A stretch of DNA of 64,000 nucleotides. Origin: Alphaproteobacteria bacterium (GTDB taxonomy: Bacteria > Pseudomonadota > Alphaproteobacteria > Puniceispirillales > UBA1172). Below are positions 18,655 to 29,308 of this stretch, piece by piece; within the stretch, counting starts at the first letter, position 1; each line of letters opens with the position of its first letter. The notes beneath the pieces are model-generated. The model worked only from the letters and a program-made list of their open reading frames with translations. It was not told the DNA's origin and made no database searches. A program made the translations under genes and the position numbers. Location of the stretch: NCBI GenBank assembly GCA_016778985.1, contig JADHOM010000001.1, positions 62,001 to 126,000 of the forward strand, read 5' to 3'.

Positions 18655-18846
18655 CTTCACTTACTATAATTGATTAGCAATCAGATCAACTATTCAATTA
18701 TAGGTTACCTTTAAGGCTGTTGTAAATATGCAACACTAGAATTTAATTGTATTCATACATTAGTTTATATTAATTTAATAAATCATTTATTATGTATAAG
18801 TAATTTAGCCAATAACGGCATAACTACAAATAATAGAGGATTTATT

Positions 18847-19797
18847 ATGCGTAAAATTCTTTTAGCTTCTACAGCTATTGCTTCTACTTTTGTTGTTGCT
18901 TCAGCAAATGCAGAAGTTTCTATCTCAGGTGGTGTAGCAATGCATTATTCTGCTACTAGTGACGATTTCACAAGAACTACAACTTCTGACGAAACACTAG
19001 GTTTAACAGATAATACAATTACAATTAGCTTTTCATCCGTGACGGACAATGGATTGACTCTTGCATACTCATCAGATATCAGATCAACAACTTCACAGAA
19101 CGCTTCAATTTCTGGTGATTTTGGAACTATTACATTGAGTAATACAGCACATGCCGCTGAAAGTTTCGATGTCACATCACCTACAATGGTTGGTGGTCAT
19201 GGTGATTTGATCACCAAACCAGAATCCGCAGCTGGTACAGATATCACACAAGTCCGTTGGAATGAAGCTGATACAGGTTCACTAGATGGTAATAATATTG
19301 CATACTATTCACCAAGCATAAATGGCTTCTCCTTTGGTATGGGCATTGGTGGTATTGATACAACTGATGACGTAACATCATTTGGTGTGAAATATTCTAT
19401 GGAAATGGGTGGAGCTACAGCAACAGTTGGTTATGCCGCATCAGAAGGTGCTGCTAATGTTACTAACGACCATGTAGGTGCTCAAGTATCTGCAGGTAAC
19501 ATTACCATTGGTATTGGTTCTTCAACCGAAGAAGCATCAACATCTGACAAAGAAGAAACCACTTCTTATGGTGTTACATATGTGATGAACGATCAACTTT
19601 CATTTAATGCTGGCCATGTTAACTCTGATAACACGCTTGCATCTAAGGAATTGACCACGACTTCTGTAGGTGTTTCATATACAATCGCTTCAGGTCTAGT
19701 TGCTCGACTCGCAAATAACAGCTTTGAATACAAAGAAAGTGGTTCAGTCGTTAATGATGGTAGCATCATGAACCTGGTTATCTCTATGTCATTCTAA
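18847..19797 (+). CDS. Outer-membrane porin (alphaproteobacterial Porin_4-like)
   Basis: The 316-residue product starts with a classical signal peptide (MRKILLASTAIAST, cleavage likely after ANA at residue 22). The mature part is a chain of short amphipathic beta strands rich in Gly, Ser and Thr and poor in Cys, and it ends in Ser-Phe, the C-terminal Phe signal for BAM-mediated insertion. These traits fit a trimeric 16-strand porin for small solutes. An AGAGGA ribosome-binding site precedes the ATG, and a strong terminator follows, both consistent with high expression. The codons are AT-rich but evenly chosen. The preceding 190 bp is AT-rich leader with no obvious operator. Substrate preference cannot be inferred. 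Confidence 0.88.
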   Translation: MRKILLASTAIASTFVVASANAEVSISGGVAMHYSATSDDFTRTTTSDETLGLTDNTITISFSSVTDNGLTLAYSSDIRSTTSQNASISGDFGTITLSNTAHAAESFDVTSPTMVGGHGDLITKPESAAGTDITQVRWNEADTGSLDGNNIAYYSPSINGFSFGMGIGGIDTTDDVTSFGVKYSMEMGGATATVGYAASEGAANVTNDHVGAQVSAGNITIGIGSSTEEASTSDKEETTSYGVTYVMNDQLSFNAGHVNSDNTLASKELTTTSVGVSYTIASGLVARLANNSFEYKESGSVVNDGSIMNLVISMSF

Positions 19798-19818
19798 TCA
19801 TTTCTGTTATACAGAACG

Positions 19819-19848
19819 AAAGGCCACTCTATATGGGTGGCCTTTTTT
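19819..19848 (+). terminator. Rho-independent terminator of the porin gene
   Basis: A perfect 9-bp stem (AAAGGCCAC at 19819-19827 with GTGGCCTTT at 19837-19845) with a 9-nt loop runs into six Ts. It lies 22 bp after the porin stop codon. Confidence 0.93.
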
Positions 19849-19949
19849 CATGGAAATTATTCTCCATGTGATCAAAATATGATCAAAATCTTTATCTTGG
19901 ATCATTTTTGTGGTTTATTGATTGGGTGATCATATTAAGGGTTTTAATC

Positions 19950-20495
19950 ATGCCAAATCATATCTCTAATCGCGCCTTATCATCGCTTAAATGGATGGTT
20001 ATGGGCCTCGGGCTTATGCTAGCACTTTCTGCATGTGGAGGTATTCAAACAACCCCGTATGAACAACCCAAAGATCGCAATGATAGTGGGTCATTCATCA
20101 CCGGTAAGGATAAAGCGGGAATTAGCCTGGATGATATCCTTAACCCGAGATCGTCAGGTTCGGGCAGCATGCCAGTCAACGCGCTGTTATGGCGTGCCGC
20201 GCTTGATACGGTTTCGGTGATCCCGATTGATGATATTGATACCTTTGGCGGCACAATCCTAACCGAATGGTATCCGCACCCGGAACAGGCCAACCAGCGC
20301 ATAAAAATTGCTGTCTTTATCCTCGACAGAGAGCTTCGTGCTGATGCTATCCGTGTTCAGGTTTATGTTCAGCAATATCAAAACAACGCTTGGACTGATA
20401 CAGGGATAGATGGTGATTTTGCCCGCAAAATGGAAGATCTCATCCTAACCCGCGCTCGTGAGATTAGGTCTGCTAATGTTGGTAATGCTCAATAA
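19950..20495 (+). CDS. DUF3576-type lipoprotein
   Basis: The 181-residue product has a lipoprotein signal ending LALSACG (Cys about residue 28). After a Gly/Ser/Pro-rich linker comes a compact domain starting at NALLWRAALDTVSVIPIDDID, followed by GGTILTEWY and a beta-strand-rich stretch, the signature of DUF3576 proteins. Function is unknown; the family is found in alphaproteobacteria next to leuS, as here. The ATG at 19950 has AAGGG eight bases upstream. It probably forms an operon with leuS (41-bp gap), lptE and holA. The lptE link suggests an envelope role, which is inference. Confidence 0.8.
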   Translation: MPNHISNRALSSLKWMVMGLGLMLALSACGGIQTTPYEQPKDRNDSGSFITGKDKAGISLDDILNPRSSGSGSMPVNALLWRAALDTVSVIPIDDIDTFGGTILTEWYPHPEQANQRIKIAVFILDRELRADAIRVQVYVQQYQNNAWTDTGIDGDFARKMEDLILTRAREIRSANVGNAQ

Positions 20496-20536
20496 TTTGT
20501 GCTTTATCTTTACCCAATAGACATTTTGGATAAACC

Positions 20537-23116
20537 ATGACTCGCTATAACGCCATTGAAATTGAACGGAAATGGCAAGACAGATGGCATAATGCTGGCT
20601 GTTTCCATGCCGATATTGATCGCGCAAAACCAAAATATTATGTCTTGGAGATGTTCCCCTACCCATCAGGTCGTATTCATATGGGGCATGTCCGAAACTA
20701 TACTCTTGGTGATGTTGTCGCGCGCTTCAAACGAGCGCAAGGATTTAATGTTTTGCACCCGATGGGTTGGGATGCTTTTGGTTTGCCGGCTGAAAATGCC
20801 GCGATTGAGCGTGGGGATCATCCCGCTAAATGGACATATGCCAATATCGAATCCATGCGTGAACAGCTTAAGAAAATGGGGCTGTCTTATGACTGGCGGC
20901 GGGAGTTTGCCACTTGTGACGAGAGCTATTACCGGTTTGAGCAGAAAATGTTCCTTGATTTTATCAAGGCTGGCCTCGCCTATAAAAAAGAAAGCTGGGT
21001 GAATTGGGACCCTGTTGAAAACACTGTTCTGGCTAATGAACAGGTGGTAAATGGCTGTGGCTGGCGCTCTGGTGCGCCTGTCGAAAGACGGCTTTTGTCG
21101 CAATGGTTTTTGAAAATCACAGCATTTGCCCAAGATTTGCTTGATGCCATAGAAACGCTAGATCGCTGGCCTGATAGAGTGCGGCTGATGCAGCATAATT
21201 GGATTGGCAGGTCAACAGGTGCCATTGTGCGCTTTGATCTGGATGTCGAAGCGCCGGACGGATTTGATCATATTGAGGTATTTACGACGCGCCCCGATAC
21301 GCTTTATGGGGCTGGCTTTATGGCAATCTCGGCAACCCATCCGCTGGCTATGGCATTAGCTAAAGATAATGCTGAGCTAAGGGATTTTGTTGAAGAATGT
21401 AACCGTATGGGAACATCTGAGGCGACAATTGAAGCAGCAGAGAAAAAAGGCTTTGATACTGGGTGTTTTGTCACCCATCCATTTGATAAATCATGGAAAC
21501 TGCCTGTTTATATTGCTAATTTTGTGCTTATGGATTATGGCACCGGCGCTTTGTTTGGCTGTGCCGCGCATGATCAGCGTGACCTTGATTTTGCCCGCAA
21601 ATATGACTTGCCCGTGATCCCTGTCGTCTTGCCAAAAGATGCTAATCCAGATGAGTTTAGCATCGGCAAGGAGGCATATACAGGCGACGGCACCATTTTT
21701 CAGTCTGATTTTCTAAATGGCCTAGATGTCCCAAGCGCCATTGCGGCGGCTATCGCCAGATTAGAAGAGCTCAATAAAGGCAGTGCCAAAATCTCATGGC
21801 GTTTGCGCGATTGGGGGGTTAGCCGACAACGCTATTGGGGCTGTCCTATTCCCATTATCCATTGCCCATCTTGCGGTATTGTCCATGTTCCTGAACATGA
21901 ATTACCAGTAACATTACCCGATGATGTTAGCTTTGATCAGCCAGGTAATCCGCTTGACCATCATCCAACATGGAAGCATACCAACTGTCCAGAATGTGGC
22001 GAGGCGGCGACGCGTGAAACCGACACATTTGATACTTTTTTTGAAAGTTCATGGTATTTTCTGCGTTTTGCAGACCCTGATCCGGCGATTGCCTTCTCTA
22101 AAGAAGCCATGCAATACTGGTTGCCTGTTGATCAGTATATTGGTGGTGTTGAACATGCGGTTTTGCATTTGCTGTATTCGCGTTTTTTCACCCGCGCATT
22201 AGCGGCTTGCGGGTATCTTGATCTGGCCGAACCTTTTGACGGCATGATGACACAAGGCATGGTTTGTCACCAAACCTATCAAGATGCTGATGGCCATTGG
22301 CTTTTTCCTGAACAGGTGGAAAAGCAGGGTGAGCAATGGCTAATGCGTGATAATGGAGATGCTGTCAAAGCTGGCCGTATCGAAAAAATGAGCAAATCAA
22401 AGCGCAATGTCATTGATCCAGATAATATCATTGAAACCTACGGCGCCGACACGGCAAGATTATTCATGATGTCGGATTCGCCACCTGAACGTGATATGGA
22501 ATGGACAAGTTCTGGCGTTGAAGGCGCGAGCCGGTTCTTGGCAAAATGTTTTCGCTTGAGTCTTGCCGAAGACGAAAGCCGACCTTTGGCGCCAGTCCAT
22601 ACACCCATCCCAGATGATATTGACGCGAAAGCCGCAGCATTAATTACGCTGACGCATCAAACCATCAAAGGCATTACCGAGGATATCGAACGCTTTCGCT
22701 TTAATCGGGCGGTCGCGGCGCTGCATACGCTTAATAATGCGATCAATGCCTGTGATGAGAATAGCCCATCGCAAAACTGGGCGCGCCGCTTTGCTGCCGA
22801 AACCCTGACCCAATTGCTCGCCCCAATTGCCCCGCATATTGCTGAAGAAATGTGGCAACAGCTAGGGCATGAGACATTATTAGCCAGCTGCCCATGGCTT
22901 GTAGCTGACGATCAGTGGCTGGCCATTGATCTGATTTCTATGCCTATTCAAGTCAACGGCAAATTGCGCGCAACACTAGAGATTGAGCCAGATAGTGATA
23001 GTAAAGTGGTAGAAGCTAAGGCCTTAGCTATGGACTCTGTGCAGAAATATCTTGCTGGTCAAACGCCAAAAAAGGTTATTGTGGTGCCTAACCGTATCAT
23101 AAATGTGGTAATATAA
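20537..23116 (+). CDS. leuS: Leucyl-tRNA synthetase
   Basis: LeuRS charges tRNA-Leu and edits mischarged products. The 859-residue protein has the class I signature HMGH in [14 protein letters not shown] and the KMSKS loop as [12 protein letters not shown]. The CP1 editing domain lies between, with a T-rich TTRPDTLYG segment and a DYGTGA motif. Two CxxC pairs (CPSCG and CPECG) near the middle are zinc-binding. Length is standard. The lptE start lies 4 bp after the stop. Confidence 0.98.
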   Translation: MTRYNAIEIERKWQDRWHNAGCFHADIDRAKPKYYVLEMFPYPSGRIHMGHVRNYTLGDVVARFKRAQGFNVLHPMGWDAFGLPAENAAIERGDHPAKWTYANIESMREQLKKMGLSYDWRREFATCDESYYRFEQKMFLDFIKAGLAYKKESWVNWDPVENTVLANEQVVNGCGWRSGAPVERRLLSQWFLKITAFAQDLLDAIETLDRWPDRVRLMQHNWIGRSTGAIVRFDLDVEAPDGFDHIEVFTTRPDTLYGAGFMAISATHPLAMALAKDNAELRDFVEECNRMGTSEATIEAAEKKGFDTGCFVTHPFDKSWKLPVYIANFVLMDYGTGALFGCAAHDQRDLDFARKYDLPVIPVVLPKDANPDEFSIGKEAYTGDGTIFQSDFLNGLDVPSAIAAAIARLEELNKGSAKISWRLRDWGVSRQRYWGCPIPIIHCPSCGIVHVPEHELPVTLPDDVSFDQPGNPLDHHPTWKHTNCPECGEAATRETDTFDTFFESSWYFLRFADPDPAIAFSKEAMQYWLPVDQYIGGVEHAVLHLLYSRFFTRALAACGYLDLAEPFDGMMTQGMVCHQTYQDADGHWLFPEQVEKQGEQWLMRDNGDAVKAGRIEKMSKSKRNVIDPDNIIETYGADTARLFMMSDSPPERDMEWTSSGVEGASRFLAKCFRLSLAEDESRPLAPVHTPIPDDIDAKAAALITLTHQTIKGITEDIERFRFNRAVAALHTLNNAINACDENSPSQNWARRFAAETLTQLLAPIAPHIAEEMWQQLGHETLLASCPWLVADDQWLAIDLISMPIQVNGKLRATLEIEPDSDSKVVEAKALAMDSVQKYLAGQTPKKVIVVPNRIINVVI

Positions 23117-23120
23117 ATTT

Positions 23121-23585
23121 ATGCGGATTTGTTTATCATCACTGATCATCGCCTTTTCCCTTATCTTGGCTGGGTGCACATCGATTGAGCGCCTTAGATC
23201 TGCTGAAGTCACCGAAATTGGCCAAATCTCTGTTAAAATGGCGTCAACGCGCAGTGATCAAATCTTTAGCCAGCAATTATATCGCTATTTAAACAGGCAT
23301 CCGGCGCAAGCTATCCGCTATCATCTGACAACTTCTATTGCCGAATCAAAATCGAGTTCATCGGTATCCATGACCTTAAATTATAATTTGTATGATCAGA
23401 CCGAAGGCAAAGTCTTGTTAGCAGATACGATTAGCCAAAGCGCCACTTTCGGTGCTGTATCCTCACTTTATGGACAGGACAAAGCCGCCACATTTGCTAG
23501 CGAACGGCTAGCCACGCAACTCGCAGATAAACTTTATCTTAAAATTCTAGCCTATTTTAATAATAAGGAAAATACTGGTGAGTGA
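23121..23585 (+). CDS. lptE: LPS-assembly lipoprotein LptE
   Basis: LptE is the outer-membrane lipoprotein that plugs LptD and helps place LPS on the cell surface. The 154-residue protein has a lipobox ending ILAGC (Cys at residue 19) followed by a small alternating beta domain with one amphipathic C-terminal helix. Primary sequence of this family is poorly conserved; the call rests on size, the lipobox, motifs such as RYHLTTSIAES and MTLNYNLYD, and the position between leuS and holA, which is standard across proteobacteria. Confidence 0.85.
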   Translation: MRICLSSLIIAFSLILAGCTSIERLRSAEVTEIGQISVKMASTRSDQIFSQQLYRYLNRHPAQAIRYHLTTSIAESKSSSSVSMTLNYNLYDQTEGKVLLADTISQSATFGAVSSLYGQDKAATFASERLATQLADKLYLKILAYFNNKENTGE

Positions 23586-23603
23586 TTGCCAAAGTGATTG
23601 GTT

Positions 23604-24632
23604 ATGAAAATAGCTCCACGCGATATTGATGCCTTTCTACGATCACCGCCGCCAGACCTGTTATTGGCTTTATTTTACGGCCAAGATGATGGTCTTATTA
23701 GTGAAAGAGCAAAATCACTTTGCACAGCACTTGTTCCAGATATCAACGATCCGTTCGCCGTTACTGACATTTCAGGTGATGATATCGCATCTGATCAAGC
23801 GCTTTTATACGATAGTGCTGCCGCTATCCCTGCTATGGGGCAAAAGCGGTTAGTTCGCGTCAGTCAGGCTAATGATCAGATCGCTGATGCGGTTAAAACG
23901 GTTATCGAGAAGCCGCCAGAGCAGGCGGTTATTGTGATTAGTGGCCGCGATATCAATACCAAATCCAAGCTTGTCAAAATGCTGGATAGCGCCAAAACCG
24001 GCGCCACTATAGGCTGTTATCCTGATCAACAGCGGCAAATCGCTCAATTGGCGCGTGATATCTTTTCTCAGCATCATATCAAAACCGATAATGATGCTAT
24101 GACATGGATCACTACCCATCTTGGCAGCGATCGTCTGATTAGCCGCTCAGAAATTGAAAAATTGGCTATTATGGCAGGTGAAAATGGGCATATTACCCTG
24201 GCTATGGTGACAGAGGCGCTTGGTGATAGCGCATCAGTCGCCGCAAGTCAGGTCATTAGCTCCGCCGCATCTGGACATATCTCAGCGATGGGTCAGCAAT
24301 TTGATCGCGCGATGACCGAAGGAATTGCTCCAGAAGCCATTATTCGAGCCAGCATCACCTATTTTCAACGGCTGTTCAGGCTCAGCTGTATGATGGATAA
24401 GGGCCTCAATTCTGCCGATGCGGTGAGCCAGTACAAGCCGCCTATTTTTTTCAATGAAAAACCTATTATTTCATCCCAGCTCAATCAATGGACAAGTCAA
24501 AAGGTCATGGCCGCGTTGGATAGACTAGGGCAAGCCGAAAAGCAATCACGGTCGGGCATCCATTCAGATACTGCCGTAGCGCAAGCATTGCTAGCCATCT
24601 GTCAAATGGCACAGCGGCGGCAACGCACTTAA
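23604..24632 (+). CDS. holA: DNA polymerase III delta subunit
   Basis: HolA is the wrench subunit of the clamp loader that opens the beta sliding clamp. The 342-residue protein starts with a segment typical of alphaproteobacterial delta (LLALFYGQDDGLISERA), has a degenerate AAA+ domain without Walker motifs, and a C-terminal helical collar. The start is ATG at 23604; a TTG two codons upstream is possible. It closes the DUF3576-leuS-lptE-holA operon and is convergent with parB, 36 bp away. Confidence 0.92.
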   Translation: MKIAPRDIDAFLRSPPPDLLLALFYGQDDGLISERAKSLCTALVPDINDPFAVTDISGDDIASDQALLYDSAAAIPAMGQKRLVRVSQANDQIADAVKTVIEKPPEQAVIVISGRDINTKSKLVKMLDSAKTGATIGCYPDQQRQIAQLARDIFSQHHIKTDNDAMTWITTHLGSDRLISRSEIEKLAIMAGENGHITLAMVTEALGDSASVAASQVISSAASGHISAMGQQFDRAMTEGIAPEAIIRASITYFQRLFRLSCMMDKGLNSADAVSQYKPPIFFNEKPIISSQLNQWTSQKVMAALDRLGQAEKQSRSGIHSDTAVAQALLAICQMAQRRQRT

Positions 24633-24668
24633 TATAGCCTAAAATAGCCAATAAGACTTGGCGGTTAT

Positions 24669-25670
24669 TCACAGATTTTTATCAGTAAGCCTGCCAATAA
24701 TCTCATCAAATTGGTCAAGTGAGCGGCAGCTAATCATAATCCGGCCAGACTCGCTTTTATGATCAAAAGCTAATTTAACGGCCATCCCTAACTGCTCAGC
24801 GATTTGTTTTTCCGTTGCCTTCAGATCAGCATTCTCTGGTTCAGGAGATTGGGGTTTTAGCCTGCCTTTTTTAACCAGCTGTTCGGCTTGTCTGGCATTT
24901 AACCCGCGCGTCTTGATCATAGTGGCCAGGGCTAAGGCATCTTGATGACCAATTAGCGGCCGTACCTGCCCCATAGAAAGCTCTGATCTTGCCAGCATGT
25001 CCCTGATTTTACTTGGTAAAGTCAAAAGACGCATAGTATTTGACAAATGGCTTCTCGATTTGCCAACAACTTCTGCCAAATCTTCTTGCTTATAATCAAA
25101 CTCAGCCATGAGGCGCTGATAGCCTTCGGCTTCTTCAATGATGTTGAGGTCTTGGCGTTGAATATTTTCAATCAAAGCCATCTCAGCCGCTTGTTGCTCA
25201 TTGGTGTCTCTTATGACAACAGGAACATCATGGCGCTGGGCTAATTGCGCCGCCCGCCACCGACGTTCCCCAGCAATGAGCTGATAATGATCTGCTTTGT
25301 CAGGATGTGGACGCACCAAAAGCGGCTGAATGATGCCGTGATTGGTAATGCTATCCGCCAATTCTTTTAACTCATCTGGCGAAAAATAGCGTCTTGGCTG
25401 CCACGGATTAGGTTCAATTTTTTCAATAGCGACAATCTGATCGCTCATATGGGAAGATGGATTGGCATTTATCTCAGCCCCATTACTGTTCTGGTTACTG
25501 TTCAGGGCGGCTTTATCTGCCTGCTCACCGCTTAGAGCGGTTAACGCTGGCGCATCACCAAGCAAAGCCTTTAATCCACGGCCAAGCCCTTTTTCGCTAG
25601 TTTTGCGAGGCGTTGGTGTTTTATTCAGCGTATTTTTGGTGTTTTGATGAGGTTTATCGGGTTTTGCCAT
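24669..25670 (-). CDS. parB: Chromosome-partitioning protein ParB
   Basis: ParB is a CTP-dependent clamp that loads at parS and spreads to form the partition complex. The 333-residue protein has the N-terminal ParA-activating segment GLGRGLKALLGD, the CTP-binding core with NPWQPRR and GERRWRA, a helix-turn-helix around LAEVVGKSRSHLSNTMRLL and a C-terminal dimer domain. The chosen ATG has AGGA eight bases upstream inside the end of parA; a start nine codons upstream is possible. It overlaps parA by 17 bp. A DnaA-box match (TTATTCACA, 24665-24673) overlaps its stop codon. Confidence 0.97.
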   Translation of the reverse strand: MAKPDKPHQNTKNTLNKTPTPRKTSEKGLGRGLKALLGDAPALTALSGEQADKAALNSNQNSNGAEINANPSSHMSDQIVAIEKIEPNPWQPRRYFSPDELKELADSITNHGIIQPLLVRPHPDKADHYQLIAGERRWRAAQLAQRHDVPVVIRDTNEQQAAEMALIENIQRQDLNIIEEAEGYQRLMAEFDYKQEDLAEVVGKSRSHLSNTMRLLTLPSKIRDMLARSELSMGQVRPLIGHQDALALATMIKTRGLNARQAEQLVKKGRLKPQSPEPENADLKATEKQIAEQLGMAVKLAFDHKSESGRIMISCRSLDQFDEIIGRLTDKNL

Positions 25671-26442
25671 TGTTTTTTTCCTGTTTGATGACTTCACCGG
25701 CTAGGGCGATATAAGCTTCGGATCCCGCGCAATTGATATCATATAATAATACCGGAACACCATATGATGGCGCTTCAGATACTCTGACATTTCGGGGAAT
25801 GACCGTCTTATAGACAAGCGATCCTAAATGCTCACGCACATCTTTTGCGACCATAGATGACAGATTATTGCGGCTATCATACATCGTCAAAACGAGGCCC
25901 TTTATAGTCAATCGTGGGTTAAGCCCTTCTCTGACCATTTCGACCGTATCCATCAGTTGCGATAACCCCTCTAGAGCATAATATTCACATTGCAGCGGGA
26001 TAAGAATGGAATTAGCAGCCGCCAAGGCATTAACCGTCAATAATCCAAGCGATGGCGGGCAATCAATAAAGACATAGTCATAATCAGTTTTTATATTTTT
26101 AATCAATGCTTTAAGCCGATTATTACGATCCTTCTTGCTGGCCAGCTCCAATTCAACCGCTGATAAGTCAGTTGATGCCGGAATAACATCGACGCCTTTT
26201 ATGTTTGTGCTGATAATGGCTTGATCAATGGTAATCGTGCCTGAGATAAGCTGATAGAGATCATCATCGCGTTGCTTTTTATCTATGCCGAGGCCTGTGC
26301 TGGCATTACCTTGAGGGTCAGCATCAATGACGAGCACAGAGCGCCCTGTTGCCGCTAAAGCTGTTGAAAGATTGACGGTTGTCGTGGTTTTCCCAACCCC
26401 CCCTTTTTGATTACTTACAGCAATAATTTGTTGTGGAATCAT
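25654..26442 (-). CDS. parA: Chromosome-partitioning ATPase ParA
   Basis: ParA is a deviant-Walker ATPase that binds DNA non-specifically and pulls ParB-parS complexes through the cell. The 262-residue protein has the deviant Walker A KGGVGKTTTTVN (about 12-23), DADPQGNASTGLG and the Walker B region FIDCPPSLGLLTVNAL. Lacking the N-terminal extension of plasmid Type Ia proteins, it is a chromosomal ParA. The start overlaps the rsmG stop as ATGA, and the end overlaps parB, making rsmG-parA-parB one translational unit. Confidence 0.97.
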   Translation of the reverse strand: MIPQQIIAVSNQKGGVGKTTTTVNLSTALAATGRSVLVIDADPQGNASTGLGIDKKQRDDDLYQLISGTITIDQAIISTNIKGVDVIPASTDLSAVELELASKKDRNNRLKALIKNIKTDYDYVFIDCPPSLGLLTVNALAAANSILIPLQCEYYALEGLSQLMDTVEMVREGLNPRLTIKGLVLTMYDSRNNLSSMVAKDVREHLGSLVYKTVIPRNVRVSEAPSYGVPVLLYDINCAGSEAYIALAGEVIKQEKNNGKTR

Positions 26443-27161
26443 AGGTTATGCCTTTGTTTTTTATACACTTTATGAGATACCTGTTTAGAAGCTTCGGTCT
26501 TACCAGTTGATATCTGCGGCCGTTTTGTAAATCCTGATATTCGCAAAATCACGCCATCAGGATGCGTTATACTAGCATAACTATTAATCCGCATCTTAGG
26601 ATTAATTTTCTGATAGTTCTGACATTTGGTCAATTCTTCCTTGGCCTTTTTGCCTTTCATAAATAGACAGGTAAGGCCAGGATGATGTTGTTTCTCTGTC
26701 CATTGCAGGAGCTTATTTAAGGGTGCAACCGCACGCGCGGTAATGGTTGCTGGCCAAAGCGATGATAAATCCTCCACCCGTTTATGCGTCACCCGGGCAT
26801 TTATACCAATATCAGCAATAATAGTTTTCAGAAAGCGGCATTTGCGGCCATCCGATTCAACAAGCTGAAGCGGTGACTTTAACCTATCGCCATAAAGAAT
26901 GGCCAACACCAAGCCGGGAAAGCCGGCGCCACTGCCAATATCCATAATAGCGCCGGTTTCGGGCTTAATAAATGGCATTAACTGTGCCGAATCGAGAATA
27001 TGGCGTTGCCAGATATGTGGCATTGTCCCCGGCCCAACCAGGCTTAGACCTTGTTGCCATTCTTCTAACAGGCGGACATAGCCATCTAATTTGGCAGTAA
27101 TGTTAGCATCTGCACCTATTTCAGCCAAAATCTCAGCTCGGCTCGCATCTTCAGCAATCAT
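26439..27161 (-). CDS. rsmG: 16S rRNA (guanine-N7) methyltransferase
   Basis: RsmG (GidB) methylates G527 of 16S rRNA using SAM. The SAM-binding motif IMDIGSGAGFPGLVLAI lies near residues 88-104, with DSAQLMPF before it and TARAVAPLNKLL after it. The last 25 or so residues, rich in Lys, Thr and Ser, form an extra basic tail beyond the usual end of the family (about 210). The position between mnmG and parA is standard. A parS site lies 20 bp upstream of its ATG. Confidence 0.95.
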   Translation of the reverse strand: MIAEDASRAEILAEIGADANITAKLDGYVRLLEEWQQGLSLVGPGTMPHIWQRHILDSAQLMPFIKPETGAIMDIGSGAGFPGLVLAILYGDRLKSPLQLVESDGRKCRFLKTIIADIGINARVTHKRVEDLSSLWPATITARAVAPLNKLLQWTEKQHHPGLTCLFMKGKKAKEELTKCQNYQKINPKMRINSYASITHPDGVILRISGFTKRPQISTGKTEASKQVSHKVYKKQRHNL

Positions 27162-27181
27162 AATTAGCTCTTATTTGGGAA

Positions 27182-27197
27182 TGTTTCACGTGAAACA
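27182..27197. promoter_or_regulatory. parS centromere site 1
   Basis: Exact 16-bp palindrome TGTTTCACGTGAAACA, the universal bacterial parS consensus. It touches the mnmG stop codon (27198) and lies 20 bp upstream of rsmG. ParB encoded 1.5 kb away should load here. Confidence 0.97.
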
Positions 27198-29078
27198 TTA
27201 CGCGGCTCGATGAATATAGCGGATGAGCACCAACAGCGCCGCTGGCGTTAATCCGGCCAAGCGACTAGCTTGGGCAATTGTTTCAGGCTGATGACGCCGC
27301 AAAATATCAATGCTTTCGGCTGATAGGCCGCCAATCTTTTGATAATCAAGTTGTTTTGGTATTTCTAGGGATTCGTCCTTGCGCATCGCCTCAATATCAG
27401 ACTTTTGCCGATTAAGATAAGCAGCATAACGGCAATCCGTTTCCAATTGGAAGTGATACGCTTCAGGTATGCTGGCTAATTCTGGCCAAAGCGGGATCAA
27501 TTGCGCCAATGTTACGCCTTCACGAGATAGTAGTTTTCGCGCTGTTTGGGCTCTACCATCGCGGCTGGCGGCAATATTAATCTTGGCTAGCATCGACGGC
27601 GTGGCCGAACATTGATCAAGTTTTTCATTGGCTTGAGCTAAAATTGTCTTCTTTTTATGCCACGCATCAGCACGGCTTTGGCTAATTGCGCCAATAGCAA
27701 ACCCCTTATCTGTGAGCCGTTGATCGGCGTTATCTGCCCGCAGCAATAGCCGATATTCCGCCCGAGACGTAAACATGCGATAAGGCTCCGGGGCGCCGCG
27801 GGTGATCAGATCATCAATCATAACACCTATATAAGCCGTGGCACGATCTAGGGTGAAGGGCTTAGCTGTCTCGGCCACTGCTCCAGCCGCTGCCTTGCCT
27901 GCTTTTAGGGCGGCATTGATACCGGCCATCAGCCCCTGGGCGCCGGCTTCCTCGTATCCTGTTGTGCCATTAATTTGACCAGCCAGATATAGCCCTGGCA
28001 AGGCTTTCAGTTCCAACGCTCGGGTTAAGCTCCTTGGATCAATGTAATCATACTCAATCGCATAGCCATAGCGGATAATCCGGGCATTTTCCAAGCCTTC
28101 TATAGACGCAATCATGGCATCCTGAACATGCCGCGGCAGGCTCGTCGATATGCCATTGGGATAGACCGTGCTATCTGTCAATCCTTCTGGCTCAAGAAAA
28201 ATCTGATGCGCCTGACGCTCTTTGAAGCGAACCACTTTATCTTCAATTGAAGGGCAATAGCGTGGGCCTTGACCTTCAATTTGTCCTGAATACACAGCAG
28301 AGAGATGAATAGAATCGGCGATAATGCGATGCGTCTCTGCATTTGTTCGGGTGATACCGCAAGGGATTTGTGGAACCGTGATCTTATCTGTCAGCGTCGA
28401 AAATGGGATTGGCGGATCATCCGCTGGCTGCATCTCTAACCGCTCCCACGCAATCGTATCCCCATCAAGCCGCGCTGGAGTGCCGGTTTTCAGCCGCCCA
28501 ACCTGCAGATTTAGCGCCGGATCACGCAGCCGCCTCGACAGCGCATTAGAAGGATTCTCGCCAAAACGTCCCGCTTGTTCTCTCTCATCACCTAAATGGA
28601 TAATGCCGCCAAGAAATGTTCCTGTTGTCAGGACAGCGGCAGAGGCGTGATATTCCGTGCCATCTTCGGCTATCAAACCAGCAAAGCACCCGCCTTTGAC
28701 AATAATATCGCCAACCATTGCCTCAATCACCGTCAGCTGTGGCGTCTCAGCCAATAATTGCTGAATGGCCGCCTTATAAAGCGCACGATCAGCCTGTGCT
28801 CTCGGCCCATGGACAGCAGCTCCACGTGAACGGTTAAGCATCCTAAACTGAATACCAGAAGCATCAATAGCCTTTGCCATCAGACCATCTAGGGCGTCAA
28901 TCTCACGAACCAGATGGCCTTTCCCCAAGCCGCCAATAGCCGGATTGCATGACATGTCACCGATGGTATCTTTACGCATGGTAAGTAAGGCTACACGCGC
29001 ACCCATACGCGCCGCTGCCGCCGCTGCTTCAACGCCAGCATGACCTCCACCAACAACTAATACATCAAATGATGACAT
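27198..29078 (-). CDS. mnmG: tRNA uridine-5-carboxymethylaminomethyl modification enzyme MnmG
   Basis: MnmG (GidA) is the FAD-dependent partner of MnmE in making cmnm5U34 in certain tRNAs. The 626-residue protein opens with [12 protein letters not shown] for FAD, then [22 protein letters not shown], and has the family Cys motif in [11 protein letters not shown]. The C-terminal helical domain with the short [10 protein letters not shown] segment binds MnmE. Length is standard. It sits between two parS sites and after mnmE, an arrangement common near bacterial origins. Confidence 0.98.
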   Translation of the reverse strand: MSSFDVLVVGGGHAGVEAAAAAARMGARVALLTMRKDTIGDMSCNPAIGGLGKGHLVREIDALDGLMAKAIDASGIQFRMLNRSRGAAVHGPRAQADRALYKAAIQQLLAETPQLTVIEAMVGDIIVKGGCFAGLIAEDGTEYHASAAVLTTGTFLGGIIHLGDEREQAGRFGENPSNALSRRLRDPALNLQVGRLKTGTPARLDGDTIAWERLEMQPADDPPIPFSTLTDKITVPQIPCGITRTNAETHRIIADSIHLSAVYSGQIEGQGPRYCPSIEDKVVRFKERQAHQIFLEPEGLTDSTVYPNGISTSLPRHVQDAMIASIEGLENARIIRYGYAIEYDYIDPRSLTRALELKALPGLYLAGQINGTTGYEEAGAQGLMAGINAALKAGKAAAGAVAETAKPFTLDRATAYIGVMIDDLITRGAPEPYRMFTSRAEYRLLLRADNADQRLTDKGFAIGAISQSRADAWHKKKTILAQANEKLDQCSATPSMLAKINIAASRDGRAQTARKLLSREGVTLAQLIPLWPELASIPEAYHFQLETDCRYAAYLNRQKSDIEAMRKDESLEIPKQLDYQKIGGLSAESIDILRRHQPETIAQASRLAGLTPAALLVLIRYIHRAA

Positions 29079-29106
29079 TAAGACCTCTTACGCTTTTGCC
29101 TATTCT

Positions 29107-29154
29107 CATGCTGATTCCCATGCTGATTAATGGGTCAATTAATGGGCTAATTAA
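29107..29154. repeat. Four 12-bp tandem units upstream of mnmG
   Basis: Units are CATGCTGATTCC, CATGCTGATTAA, TGGGTCAATTAA and TGGGCTAATTAA. The period is exact and the sequence drifts from one unit to the next. The last unit shares GGGCTAAT with the repeat at 37937-37996. Confidence 0.7.
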
Positions 29155-29265
29155 TAGGCGCCTTATCGTCCTGACCATACGCCTAACACTAAAATCGGTC
29201 AAGGCTATGTAAGGCATGCTGTGCCAGATAGCTATCCAATAGAAGAGGCTTGGATGGAAAGGCAA

Positions 29266-29281
29266 TGTTTCACGTGAAACA
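29266..29281. promoter_or_regulatory. parS centromere site 2
   Basis: A second exact copy of TGTTTCACGTGAAACA, 2.1 kb from the first, in the mnmE-mnmG gap and about 5 kb from the predicted oriC. The pair brackets mnmG. Confidence 0.97.
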
Positions 29282-29308
29282 TCAATTTATATATATTTCA
29301 ATAACTTA

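Noticed and set aside
24647-24662. GCCAA/TTGGC hairpin between holA and parB as a bidirectional terminator
   Set aside because: The stem is only five pairs and neither side has a T-run.
28818-28833. A CACGTGAAC sequence inside mnmG as a third parS site
   Set aside because: It lacks the left arm and differs from the consensus at several positions.
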